From Liolophura sinensis (taxonomy: Eukaryota > Mollusca > Polyplacophora > Chitonida > Chitonidae): DNA of 64,000 nucleotides. Shown here one piece after another: positions 44,311 to 64,000 of the stretch. The DNA lies in the NCBI RefSeq assembly GCF_032854445.1, contig NC_088300.1:11253191-11317190 (forward strand), read 5' to 3'. The translations under genes and the position numbers were made by a program. Positions within the stretch are counted from its first letter, which is position 1. Every line of letters begins with the position of its first letter. Under the pieces are notes generated by a model. It ran no database searches. It saw only the letters and a list, made by a program, of their open reading frames with translations, and was not told the origin of the DNA.

Positions 44311-44335
44311 CTGATCACTTAACTGCCACACGAGA

Positions 44336-44368
44336 AGCGCGGAATCCCAACCACTAGACCACATCGGA
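44336..44368 (-). pseudogene. tRNA-Glu 5' part at LINE junction
   Basis: agcgcggaatcccaaccac then tagaccacatcgga: the D arm and 5' acceptor of the tRNA gene split by the LINE at 40660-44335. Confidence 0.88.
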
Positions 44369-44950
44369 CGGCTGCCTGTGAAGTAGACAAAAGCGGAAAT
44401 TAACTGTTCACTGATCGTTTGAGTAGGGATTTTTCAAGCCTATTATTGCTCTGCAGGCTTGTCAATCCACTGTATGTCTCCCCAATAGCACCCGGTGGAA
44501 GGCCTATGCGGTTTACTGTTGTGGTCTAATCACCCTCCGTGAAAATATTATAGATTACTGGTATACATGCATATGTTGCTAAAACAGGATAGGACCTTAA
44601 AACTTTTCTTCATTCTCTTACCTGGACGCCAATGCCATTGGAACAAGCAGGTGTCTTCTTTCTTAAAGCAAAACACCCATTTAACGAATGATAAGAGGCA
44701 TATAAGTATGAACAACAAGCGTTTGCTTACATTTAGCAATTGCATGAATGTTTAAACTGTTTACCGGTCGTTTGAGTAGAGATTTTTCAAGCCTATTCTT
44801 GTTCTGCAAGCTTGCCAATCCACTGCATGTCTTCTCAAATTGCTCTCGGCTGTGGGCCTACGCCGTTTACTTTTCGGGTCTTATCGTTCCCCGTCAAAAT
44901 GTTATAGACTCCTGGTATGCAGGCGTATGTTGCTGGAATAGGTTTCTTAT
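44369..44950 (-). repeat. Last recognisable array units (right edge)
   Basis: Spacer landmarks cggctgcctgtgaagtag, tttggcaattgcat-like and gtatgttgct are present twice without a second tRNA. They stop at about 44.95 kb; nothing array-like was seen to the right. Confidence 0.82.
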
Positions 44951-45270
44951 TTGCTGATGATGTATTGAAAAGACAGTGACAACTCATCCTAGTTCTCCGA
45001 GAATGTGTGAATTGTTTCACGTGTAGTGCACTCCTGGGCACAGTTTCTCGAAAGTGTGTTAGGTAATACAATTAAGTCATATTTTATATATGAGATTTTA
45101 GCCAAATTCAGCAACCAATGCAGTTGTCCAAAGTCAAAGTATAACATTAGTAGATTTAGTTCAGATTTAATATAATGTTGCGCAATTATTTTGGGGAGGG
45201 GGGGGGGCTAAGCACAAAATTAAAGAATTAGTTAAAAGTTAAATCAGTTTTAAAACAGTTTTGAACAATC
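44951..45270. other. Unassigned AT-rich sequence
   Basis: Transition between the array and the integrase remnant. No coding or repeat signal apart from a short poly-G tract at about 45.2 kb. Confidence 0.5.
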
Positions 45271-45289
45271 TGCCTGGATGGTGAGAAAC

Positions 45290-45930
45290 AAGAGAATATA
45301 CGTGATGCCTTCCTTTGATTCTACGTTGAACTACGGCCACTGAATGGACCCCCAACCATCATCAGGACAGACAATGCACTAAATTTTAAGTCACATGAAT
45401 GACGAGCTTCTCCAGAAACACAGAATAACAATTAAACTCGACCGAGCCAAAAACATCAACAGTATCCCGGTGTGCAAAAGGGCTATCCAGGAACTGCAGT
45501 CAGATCTACTACAATAGGATTCGTGTAACGTGCCCATCGCCACTGTCCGCCAACAACTACTCGCAGAGGAACAACTATCGGCGCGAGAAATGTTGCTTCA
45601 GAAGGGCTAGTACATACCAGTATCTCCATTCAAGTAACAGATCGCCAGCTTACTTTGGGCCAACATGCACACTGTATTAAAAACCACCCATACAGCGAGA
45701 TAGCCAAGGCTCTGTCCGGAGGAACACTGGAGATACCAACCATACACGTCGGTGACCTAGTATATCTCCATTCAGATAGTAACAAATCCAAGTCTGGGTC
45801 AAGAAAAATCCAAGTCTGGACATCTTCTTGTCGCTGTGGATGGTGACTGGTGCAGCGTAAGAAGGTTTGCTGGTTCTTCAACTTCGGTTATAGATATATC
45901 GCGTCAAGTCGGCTGAGTGCTTTAACATTT
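45290..45930 (+). pseudogene. LTR-retrotransposon integrase remnant
   Basis: Plus-strand pieces PPTIIRTDNALNFKSH, ELLQKHRITIKLDRAKN, HPYSEIAKAL and EIPTIHVGDLVYLHSDSNKS resemble the core end and C-terminal domain of a retrotransposon integrase, where DNALNF would be the second catalytic Asp block. Several stops and frameshifts. No LTRs, protease or RT were seen nearby. Ty3-like origin is a guess from recall. Confidence 0.6.
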
Positions 45931-46305
45931 CCACAGTGTTTTCGGTCTCAGATCACTTGCTGGACTCCACCCCATGCACTACCCAAGAAGCTAGCGTGGA
46001 CCAATACCATGATTCCATTATAGCATTGCATATTACCAAGATGACTCCCACGGCCTCGTCTATCCACTCGGAAGCGATCCCGACCGAAGCATTCAAATGA
46101 GTTAAATAACATGTTCGTCTTCGGGCAGATTTATCCTCAGGGGCTTAAGGACAGTCTAACCAAAGATGGTGCCCTCGTATCAAGAGATCCTGTTTTAGGG
46201 AAGGCCAATGCCTATATCCACGACCAGTCTTTACCAGTTTGTGTTGTATGACTTTCTGACTTTTACTATGCAGTTGCAGTCTTTGATACGAACACAGTGT
46301 TGAAC
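45931..46305. other. Unassigned sequence before the minisatellite
   Basis: Possibly the tail of the integrase remnant; no clear reading frame. Confidence 0.4.
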
Positions 46306-46309
46306 CTCC

Positions 46310-47330
46310 CTGTAGCCTTTACTTTCCTACCTATAACATACACACACCTCCACACACCTCCACACACCTCCATGCAGCACTTACCTTCCCACCTATAACA
46401 TACACACATCTCCACACACCTCCATGCAGCACTTACCTTCCCACCTATAGCATACGCAAACCTCCGTGCAGCCCTTACCGTCCTATCTACAGACCACCAC
46501 ACACACACACCATGGAGCCTTAACCTTTCTACCTATACCATATACTCACATCTTTTATCCCTTACCTTCCCACCTATACCATATACACACTTTCTTTTAT
46601 CCCTTACCTCCCTATCTATAGCATATACACACCTTCTTTTATCCCTTAACTCCCTACCTATACCATACATACACCTTCTTTTATCCCTTAACTCCCTACC
46701 TATACCATACATACACCTTCTTTTATCCCTTTACCTTCCTACCTATAGCATATACATACCCTCTTTTATTCCTTACCTTCCTACCTATAGCATATACATA
46801 CCTTCTTTAATCCTTTACCTTCCTACCTATAGTATATACACACCGTCTTTTATCTCTCACCCCCCTACATATAGCATATACACGCCCTCTTTTACCCCTT
46901 ACCGTCCTACCTATAGCATTTACACACCTTCTTTTATCCCTTACCTTCCAACCTTTAACATATACACACCTCCTTGTAGGCCTTACCTTCCTACATATAG
47001 CATATACACACTTTATTTTACCCCTTACTTGCCTCCCTATAGCACATGCATGTACATGTTTATACAACTCCCTGTAGCCCACATTACCTTCTTACCTATA
47101 GCATACTCACACTTTCTTGTAGCCCTAACCTTCTTACCTATAGCATATACACACTTTCATGTAGCCCTAACCTTCTTACCTATAGCATATACACACTTTC
47201 TTGTGGCCCTAACCTTCTTACCTATAGCATATTCAGACCTCCATCCAGCATTTCTTACTACCAATGACATACACACACCTCCTTGTTACCTTTACCTTCC
47301 TACCTATAGCATATACATTTAGATGTATAT
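46310..47330. repeat. 42-43-bp minisatellite
   Basis: About two dozen degenerate units of the form accttcctacctatagcata then tacacaccttcttttatccct. Open frames on both strands (repeating VYAIGRKVR-like or LTFLPIAYTH-like peptides) are by-products of the repeat. Confidence 0.93.
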
Positions 47331-47429
47331 ACAACTTCCTGCCTACCATGTACATAGCCTATTCATGTACACATCTTCGAGTAGCCCATACCGTCTGATT
47401 GATACATTGTAGTACACACACCTATAGGT

Positions 47430-47482
47430 AACAGGCTTCCTCTCCGGCAGTAGGTGAGAAGGTCCACCAGCAATCGTTGAAA
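47430..47482 (+). mobile_element. SINE scrap
   Basis: ggcttcctctccggcagtag and gagaaggtccaccagcaa match the body of the SINE at 35348; both ends are missing. Confidence 0.65.
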
Positions 47483-47489
47483 AACATAC

Positions 47490-48200
47490 ATAGTCATAAG
47501 TAAGTGAACTACTCCCTATGTTCATTTCGTGCCACCATAAAACGGGGTCCATTTAACTCTTAGATTATTCTTTTGTGCAAAATATCCCTAACAATCTAGA
47601 TTATTAGGGTTCTTCAGGGCTACATCCGTCTGTCCAAACTACCGTCAAACCGAAACGCCAACCAACCGACCAACTGTACCTCTGACCGGGAATCGGGATG
47701 ATGGCTGGGAAGTGACAGCGACCGACACAGCCAATCTATGCGTCTTAACAGACATTCGTATGCCAGCCGTCAACCATAAGAACGTTACAGGCCAATAATC
47801 CCAAGGCCAATTCCCAAAACAACACACCACCAAAGAAATAAGAAAGTATACGAAATACGGAAATATGACGGAATCACGCAAAGAGAAGCAGTCAACAGCT
47901 TTCAATGGTGTCCATAATATCTGGTGCTCTAGTTCTTAACTGTGTCTATTTCCGCATAGTACACGATTTGAATACTGACTTCACTCAGTCGGCTAGAACG
48001 TACCTTGCGTCTTTCCAACATCATTAAAAACTACAGACTGCTTCTCTTAGCATGATTCCATCCTATTTTCGTTCTTTATATACTTTCTTGGTTCTTTGGT
48101 GGTTTGTGTTATACGTGGTTTTTGGAAATTTGCCTTGTGATTATTGACCTGGGACGTCTTTATTGGTTGACGGCTAGTATACGAATGTCTTTTTCCACGC
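47490..48200. other. No feature recognised
   Basis: Unique-looking sequence between two minisatellites. No conserved frame, RNA gene or repeat landmark. Confidence 0.5.
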
Positions 48201-48204
48201 ATAG

Positions 48205-48890
48205 ATTCAGGCACATAGGACGTCTGCCCAAACGATCACTGCAAACCCCACCACCAGTGCGCCTTAGGCACATAGGACGTCTGCCCAAACGATCACTGCA
48301 AACCCCACCACCAGTGCGCCTTAGGCACATAGGACGTCTGCCCGGTCGGTCACTGCCTACCCACCACCAGTGCGCCTCAGGCACACAGGATGTCTGCCCG
48401 GTCGATCACTGCCAACCCACCACCAGTGCGCCTCAGGCACGCAGGACGTCTGCCCAAACGATCACTGCAAACCCCACCACCAGTGCGCCTTAGGCACATA
48501 GGACGTCTGCCCAAACGATCACTGCAAACCCCACCACCAGTGCGCCTTAGGCACATAGGACGTCTGCCCGGTCGGTCACTGCCTACCCACCACCAGTGCG
48601 CCTCAGGCACACAGGATGTCTGCCCGGTCGATCACTGCCAACCCACCACCAGTGCGCCTCAGGCACACAGGATGTCTGCCCGGTCGATCACTGCCAACCC
48701 ACCACCAGTGCGCCTCAGGCACACAGGACGTCTGCCCGGTCAGTCATTTGGCATCCCCACCACCTGTGCGGCTCAGGCACACGGGACGTCTGCCCAGTCG
48801 GTCACTGCCAACCCACCACCAGTGCGCCTCAGGCACACAGGACGCCTGCCCGGTCGGTCACCGCCAACACACCACCAATGTGCCTTAGGT
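48205..48890. repeat. 56/57-bp minisatellite with 226-bp higher-order repeat
   Basis: About 12 units containing cgtctgccc, tcactgc and ccaccaccagtgcgcc. Two unit types exist: 57 bp with cccaaacgatc and 56 bp with cccggtcgatc. The pattern A-A-B-B starting at 48218 recurs at 48444 (226 bp) nearly without change. Long ORFs on both strands through it result from the repeat; type A equals exactly 19 codons, type B shifts frame. Confidence 0.93.
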
Positions 48891-49034
48891 ACAGGGACAA
48901 GACACCATTTGGCCTCTCAAGAGCGATGTGATGTAAGAGCTGTTTGAATCTGACATGGACTCAGGGGATGACAGCAATGAATACCACTGATGGCGACACT
49001 GAAAGGTGACATCGACCTAAGCCATTGACTACAA

Positions 49035-49150
49035 TAGTGGACACCTTTAATGTCTGTGCTTTGAACGTTTGAGGTCTCAGAACGAAACTGTTATATCCCG
49101 ACATTGAGATACTTTTCAGTAAGTATGATCTGCTCTGCTTGTGTGGAACA
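49035..49150 (+). pseudogene. LINE endonuclease scrap
   Basis: Plus strand reads TFNVCALNV, a stop, GLRTKLLYPDIEILFSKYDL: the N-terminal block of an APE-type endonuclease. It is on the opposite strand to the array LINEs and of a different subfamily. Nothing further of the element was recognised. Confidence 0.55.
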
Positions 49151-49159
49151 ATACTGAAA

Positions 49160-52100
49160 AATATTTATGCAGCTGTAATTGATGGATTTTAGACCGGCAA
49201 AAAAATATTTCAGTTATAGCTATAGCTATCCGAAAAAAAATGAAAACATATTGGACAGATTAAGAACCACAGTCCGTACTTTATGCGGTCCGCACGTGAC
49301 CTGCTGTGAGATGATTTCTGAATGAAAAAATTATGTTGACAAATATTGTTTTATCGACCTCAAAGATGATCCGCTTCGCGTACATGTACCTGCACATTCT
49401 TCTCCTGTATGTCTGATTTTAAAGGAAAAGAACACATTTATACAAACTATACTTTAAATGAAAGAGCTATGCAAACTCTTTGGAAATCTATTTTTTTTTT
49501 TTTGGACTTTTTAAAGTTTTTTTTAAAGGTACATTGATAGCCACGCCATGTTTTAGGTTTGTCCAATGAAACGCCTCCTTTCCTCCTCTTGACTATTCAT
49601 TGTGACGTCAAGGTAGGTGCTTTAGATTTTACTCTTGCCATATGATTAACGTACTTTTCCAGTCTCAGCTAAACACGTATGTATACCGTGATAATCGTGG
49701 ATTTTAAGATCTGTGAAAGCCAGCTTTAATAAGGATGAGTTTGGGATGTACTAGAGGGTCACATCATATCTACCTGAGTCGCCGTTGTCTGCCAAACTGT
49801 GTCTGGAATACCATGTCCTGAAGAGCTACTGGGCAAAGCTAAGCACGATGACATATGTAATCTGTTCAAATGGCGGCGTAAAGGAGACTTCTAAGCCTTC
49901 AATGTTAATCTATTCAATACTCAAATAACAAGCGCCGAGGACAGAAAATTTAGATATTTTATTTAACTTTATGTGTAACTCTTTCATTTAAGCTATAGAA
50001 TGTATAAATGTGTTCTTTTAATGTCTTTTACAGAGTCTTTTTCTGGTTGTACTGTTGCTGATGAACTGTTACCTGACTTTGTTGAGTTAGACGAAAGAGT
50101 AAGTAATCTCATGTTTATAGATCCCAAATATTAAAGAAATGTGGAATCTACCTAGAAAAACATTCACAAGGTAAAGAAAAAGGTTGATAACTGGGGCTAT
50201 CAATGTTTGGATTTTTTGTAGCACAACATACGTGCTTACGGTAAATGATCGAGTTGGTGTTTATATACTCTGTTAAGGAAAATTTGTGTAAAGGAGTTAG
50301 CCTTATATAGACTATGCTGTAGCTTTATTATTTAAAGTTGTCGGTAATACTAACATAATATAATTCAATGATTTTACGCCAAATATCCCCTGTCCAATAA
50401 ATATGTCAATATAATGAATAAATGTAACGATCAAAGTAAAGAAACTGACACTACACAGCATAAACTTGTAGGCATTTACATGGTAAAATAAAAACGTGTA
50501 TTTGTCACATGTTTTCTATAAAACACCAATGTCTTTCTTAATTTAGATAGGGACAAACAAGCAATATTCTGTAAAACACTTTTCTACCTGGTTGAAGATA
50601 ATAGTAATATCGGAGATCGACTGCAAAAGTCGAATTGATGCAACTGTCAATGGAATGGCAAAATGTTTTGGTGATTGCGGGACAAAAACGTTTGGTTACA
50701 GGCATTGTACGAAAATCACGTAAGAAACCAACTGTACTCTGTCATCTGTGAAATCAGACAGCCATATATACTCGCTTCCAAATTGATTTTCGTTAGTGAC
50801 AACTTGACAACGACGTCCATGTTATTACAAGGAAGCTCCAGTTAAAATTCTTTTACTATAGCTCATCAAAACTAATTTCATCGGGTGCAGTCATAATTAA
50901 TTCAAAGCATGTAGCATGCTGGACGAAGGGCGTGGAGAGTAATTGTTTTTACTATGGCCTGGACAACAAGCCATTAGAACAAACTCCACGCAGTAACACG
51001 GACTACACAACTGTGTTCGTGAAAAGACTACATTGTTTTTTATGGAGCAAATTTTCCTAACATTCAACTCTAAAACAATACTGCCGTAAGTTCATACAAT
51101 GAAAAATAAGATAAAATAAAAGGATATCGTATTACATGAAAACGTGTAGCAATTTCAAATATGGCAGTATCTGAAACAGGATTTACAGTAAAGTCGATAG
51201 CTGTTTAGGTACGCTAACTGATGTCGCCCTCCGTCTAAACATGTTAACTCCGCCCATTATCCAACATCTCTCTTGTTTTTGAATAATTGTGACTTCACCC
51301 GAGGCAGTGAGTTCTTGCCTTCGAATCCGAGCTTATGCAGTTAATCAATTAGAAAAAAATGTTCTAACTTCGTTTTCTTTGCAAGAATATAAACTTTCAA
51401 CATATCCATGTAGAGCTTGTGTAGTATTATATACGTGTCACTGACTAAAGGCAATTTTGGTGGCAAGTATGACAGTTTTCACAAACATTTGAGTATAAGC
51501 GACTGGCTAAAAGAAACAAGTTATCACAAGCCAAAAATAATTGTTGACACAGAGTGTTAAAGTGTTAAAAAACATACTTTTAAACACTTGTAATATTTAT
51601 TTACGTAATACTGTATCAAAATTAGAAAAACTATTTAGAAAATTGGCAAGAATTTAGCAAGAATTAGGGTAATCAACATTAAGAAAATATTTAAAAATTT
51701 AAAAATCACTGATAGCATATTAAATCAAAATAATGTTTCTAACCCACTAGATATTACAAACTTTATGAATATTACAAGAGAATTAATTCTTTAAATAAAG
51801 GAGATATAAAATGTGTTGTGAATTAGATGCATCTTGAGGAAATTGACATAGCTACACATAATGTCGAGATGCTTTCATATTGAATAAGGCTAATTCAAGG
51901 CAAAAATAATAAAATAGCTATCATTTTGTACAGTTTTATGTTTTGTAAATGTCTATGATTCTGTTTGGTTAAATCATAAAAAGCAAATTTTATGTGGGAC
52001 TCACAATTTGTTACAGTTGTGTTTGTCTCATAAAGAAACTAAATCTAACCTAATTAGAGATCAGAATACCTGTTTCGGCAAAGGGTAAAATATTTTTAAT

Positions 52101-52890
52101 TTATAAATCTGATTTCGGCCTCGAAGATTATCTTAGAGTATATTATATTTAAAAAAAAAAACAGAAAAATTTTGAACGTCTACCGTCTAAAACGAATGTG
52201 TACGAGTAGTGCACAATGTTGTGGAAAAAATGGGCGTCCACCTAATTCTTGTATCAGCAGTACACTTGTTAATGGTAACTGTACACAAATTCTGTACCAC
52301 TGATAGGCCTCCACATACCATGGTCGACTTTAATCCGTACAAAAAAGTAATTGCAAACTCACTAAAATTGGTCTTTTCATAAAAAAGTTCAACTGTGTAC
52401 GATGTATAAATAGGCAATTAAATTTGTGTCAAAAGTAAATAAGTATCATACAGGTCAATAGTCATATACCTAGATGCTAAACTAAATAAATGTAAATGTT
52501 CTGGATTTATTACCATACACAAAGAGGACATGTTTTTGTTACAGTTAAATATAACTCTTGACGATCTTTATTCTTTAAAATTTGCCTTACCTGATCAATG
52601 TACATGTAGGACATTTAGTTAACTAGATTATAATTTTTCTTATAATATCCGATATCATTTCATTTCATTGGCTGAAAATATCAATGTAGCTTAAGTCTGA
52701 AATGTATAAAATATATTAAATTGTGTATGTGGTTTAAAATGTATGGTGAACAGGTGAGAAATTTACTATAAGGATTCGTCCAAACATACTTATTGCTGCA
52801 TGAATGAACTCAGATGTCAACAGGCTTACCTCCCTTCTATTTTGAAGTTTCCAGCGGGAAACCTTGCGAGTAGAGAGGAATCCCCGTAGA
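49160..52890. other. Gene-poor AT-rich region
   Basis: No convincing coding sequence, RNA gene or known repeat. One exon-like segment at 50034-50098 is listed separately. Short open frames (such as 52187-52417 on the minus strand) have no motif and no codon-use signal that I can see. Confidence 0.55.
50034..50098 (+). other. Candidate orphan exon (low confidence)
   Basis: 65 bp flanked by a good acceptor (tgtcttttacag) and donor (gtaagt), open in one frame as FSGCTVADELLPDFVELDER. No partner exon or homologue recognised. Could be a 5' exon of an unseen gene, a transposon exon or chance. Confidence 0.25.
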
Positions 52891-52899
52891 ATTACTATT

Positions 52900-53060
52900 A
52901 GCCATTCAATATGGCGGCAAGTTAGGGCTAAGTGTTTATCGGAAGTGTTTTTCAACGATTGATGCTAGTGAGATAAGGTATAGTCTGGTGGGAGATTGAT
53001 ACTACCATTTCTTGACAATAACCAGGCCTTCGTGTTTAATCACTCTGTACTAGTTGTTGT
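52900..53060 (+). promoter_or_regulatory. Possible PPP4R3 promoter region
   Basis: About 300 bp before the start codon lies aatatggcggc (52908-52918), which fits the YY1 site often found at metazoan housekeeping promoters, then an ETS-like cggaagtg (52940-52947). There is no TATA box. Position and motifs suggest a transcription start near here, but no transcript evidence is available. Confidence 0.35.
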
Positions 53061-53233
53061 GAAATGGGTTCAATTTCAAATTTTTTTCCCTAGGTCCCAT
53101 GCGCTGTGGTGTTTTGGTTGAGAAGAGGGAAGGCCTTTCCGACGGGGTCTGTTCCCCTGTCAGGTGGACGGTAAATCCGAATGTTCGGGAAAAACAACAG
53201 AGTGCTACAGTTTTGTGATAGGAAGCAATAACG

Positions 53234-63653
<10,420 letters not shown>

Positions 63654-64000
63654 GTGAGTTAATGTCGTGTATTTTACCCAACATGTATCTGAAGTGAACT
63701 TTTTTATGTTGGTATACGGTAAATGACCTAAAGTTTCACCTTGGAAGTGTATCCCAGGAATCATTGCATTGGTTGTGGTTATTAGTGGGAGCCGCAGGGC
63801 AGCAAATGGGTTGGTCAGAGGTTTAGACTGGCAGTTTAAGAGTGAGATAAACCAGCTCGTGCTTCACTGATCAGTTAGCCTACGCTCCTACCACCAGCAA
63901 CTCATGTTTTCCTCAGTTTTAATCATAATAATTTTAGTACATGCCCTTCGTAACAGGTTTATTGTGTTATAGTTATTGTGATAAATGGAAATTTGGGAGA
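63654..64000 (+). other. PPP4R3 intron 5 (start)
   Basis: Begins gtgagtt. No coding signal to the window end; the next exon lies outside. Confidence 0.75.

Larger units (their letters stand above)
40660..44335 (-). mobile_element. Family B LINE inserted in a tRNA-Glu gene
   Basis: A non-LTR element of about 3.7 kb in the same orientation as the tRNA. The A tail (poly-T, 40660-40672) is at the left. From the right: ORF1 (43.6-44.3 kb), endonuclease C-terminal half (43.4-43.57 kb), RT (41.4-42.95 kb), C-terminal region and 3' UTR. The 12-bp target duplication agcgcggaatcc stands at 40648-40659 and 44336-44347. An internal deletion removes the end of ORF1 and the start of the endonuclease. Sequence relatives are at 24436-24985 and 29136-29732. 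The domain order fits L1/Tx1-type LINEs. Confidence 0.9.

Noticed and set aside
48104-48947. Proline-rich repeat protein from the 48 kb minisatellite
   Set aside because: Three overlapping frames and the reverse strand are all open, and 56-bp units break any single frame. It is a repeat artefact.
51700-52150. Possible mitochondrial insert because of high AT content
   Set aside because: No mitochondrial gene, tRNA or long frame could be read on either strand.

Overview
Eukaryotic nuclear DNA, probably from a lophotrochozoan and most likely a mollusc. The grounds are one intron-containing metazoan gene (PPP4R3/SMEK) and tRNA-headed SINEs of the kind I associate with bivalve and gastropod genomes. 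The species call is an inference and no database was searched. LAYOUT. (1) 1-18.4 kb is a tandem array of a spacer plus a tRNA-Glu gene on the minus strand, with a unit of about 565 bp. The left 8 kb is nearly homogeneous and most tRNA genes look intact. From 8.1 to 13.8 kb a 2,869-bp multi-unit block is present twice and is almost identical. From 14 kb rightwards the units and tRNAs decay. Both CTC and TTC anticodons occur. (2) 18.4-44.9 kb is the same array, decayed and broken up by non-LTR retrotransposons (LINEs), nearly all on the minus strand like the tRNAs. Family A (18.4-23.2, 30.5-37.0 and 37.5-40.3 kb; CCHC ORF1, APE endonuclease, reverse transcriptase) sits each time at the same spacer point, about 50 bp downstream of where the tRNA 3' end lies. 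Family B (24.4-25.0, 29.1-29.7 and 40.7-44.3 kb) sits each time inside the tRNA-Glu gene at GGATTCCGCG. SINEs, a Tc1/mariner fragment and a Mutator-like transposase relic are nested in or between them. (3) 45-53 kb holds no clear gene. It contains a retroviral-type integrase remnant, a 42-bp minisatellite (46.3-47.3 kb), a 56/57-bp minisatellite with 226-bp higher-order periodicity (48.2-48.9 kb) and a LINE endonuclease scrap. (4) 53.2-63.65 kb holds the first five coding exons of PPP4R3 on the plus strand, the regulatory subunit of protein phosphatase 4. The gene continues past the window. Its introns carry SINEs and a possible domesticated or transposon-borne zinc-finger ORF. HOW IT WORKS TOGETHER. 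The array looks like a landing pad: two distinct LINE families appear to use two fixed positions in or beside the same multicopy tRNA gene. This resembles known RNA-gene-specific LINEs of the Tx1 clade and the tRNA-targeting TRE elements of Dictyostelium, but I do not recognise these two families.
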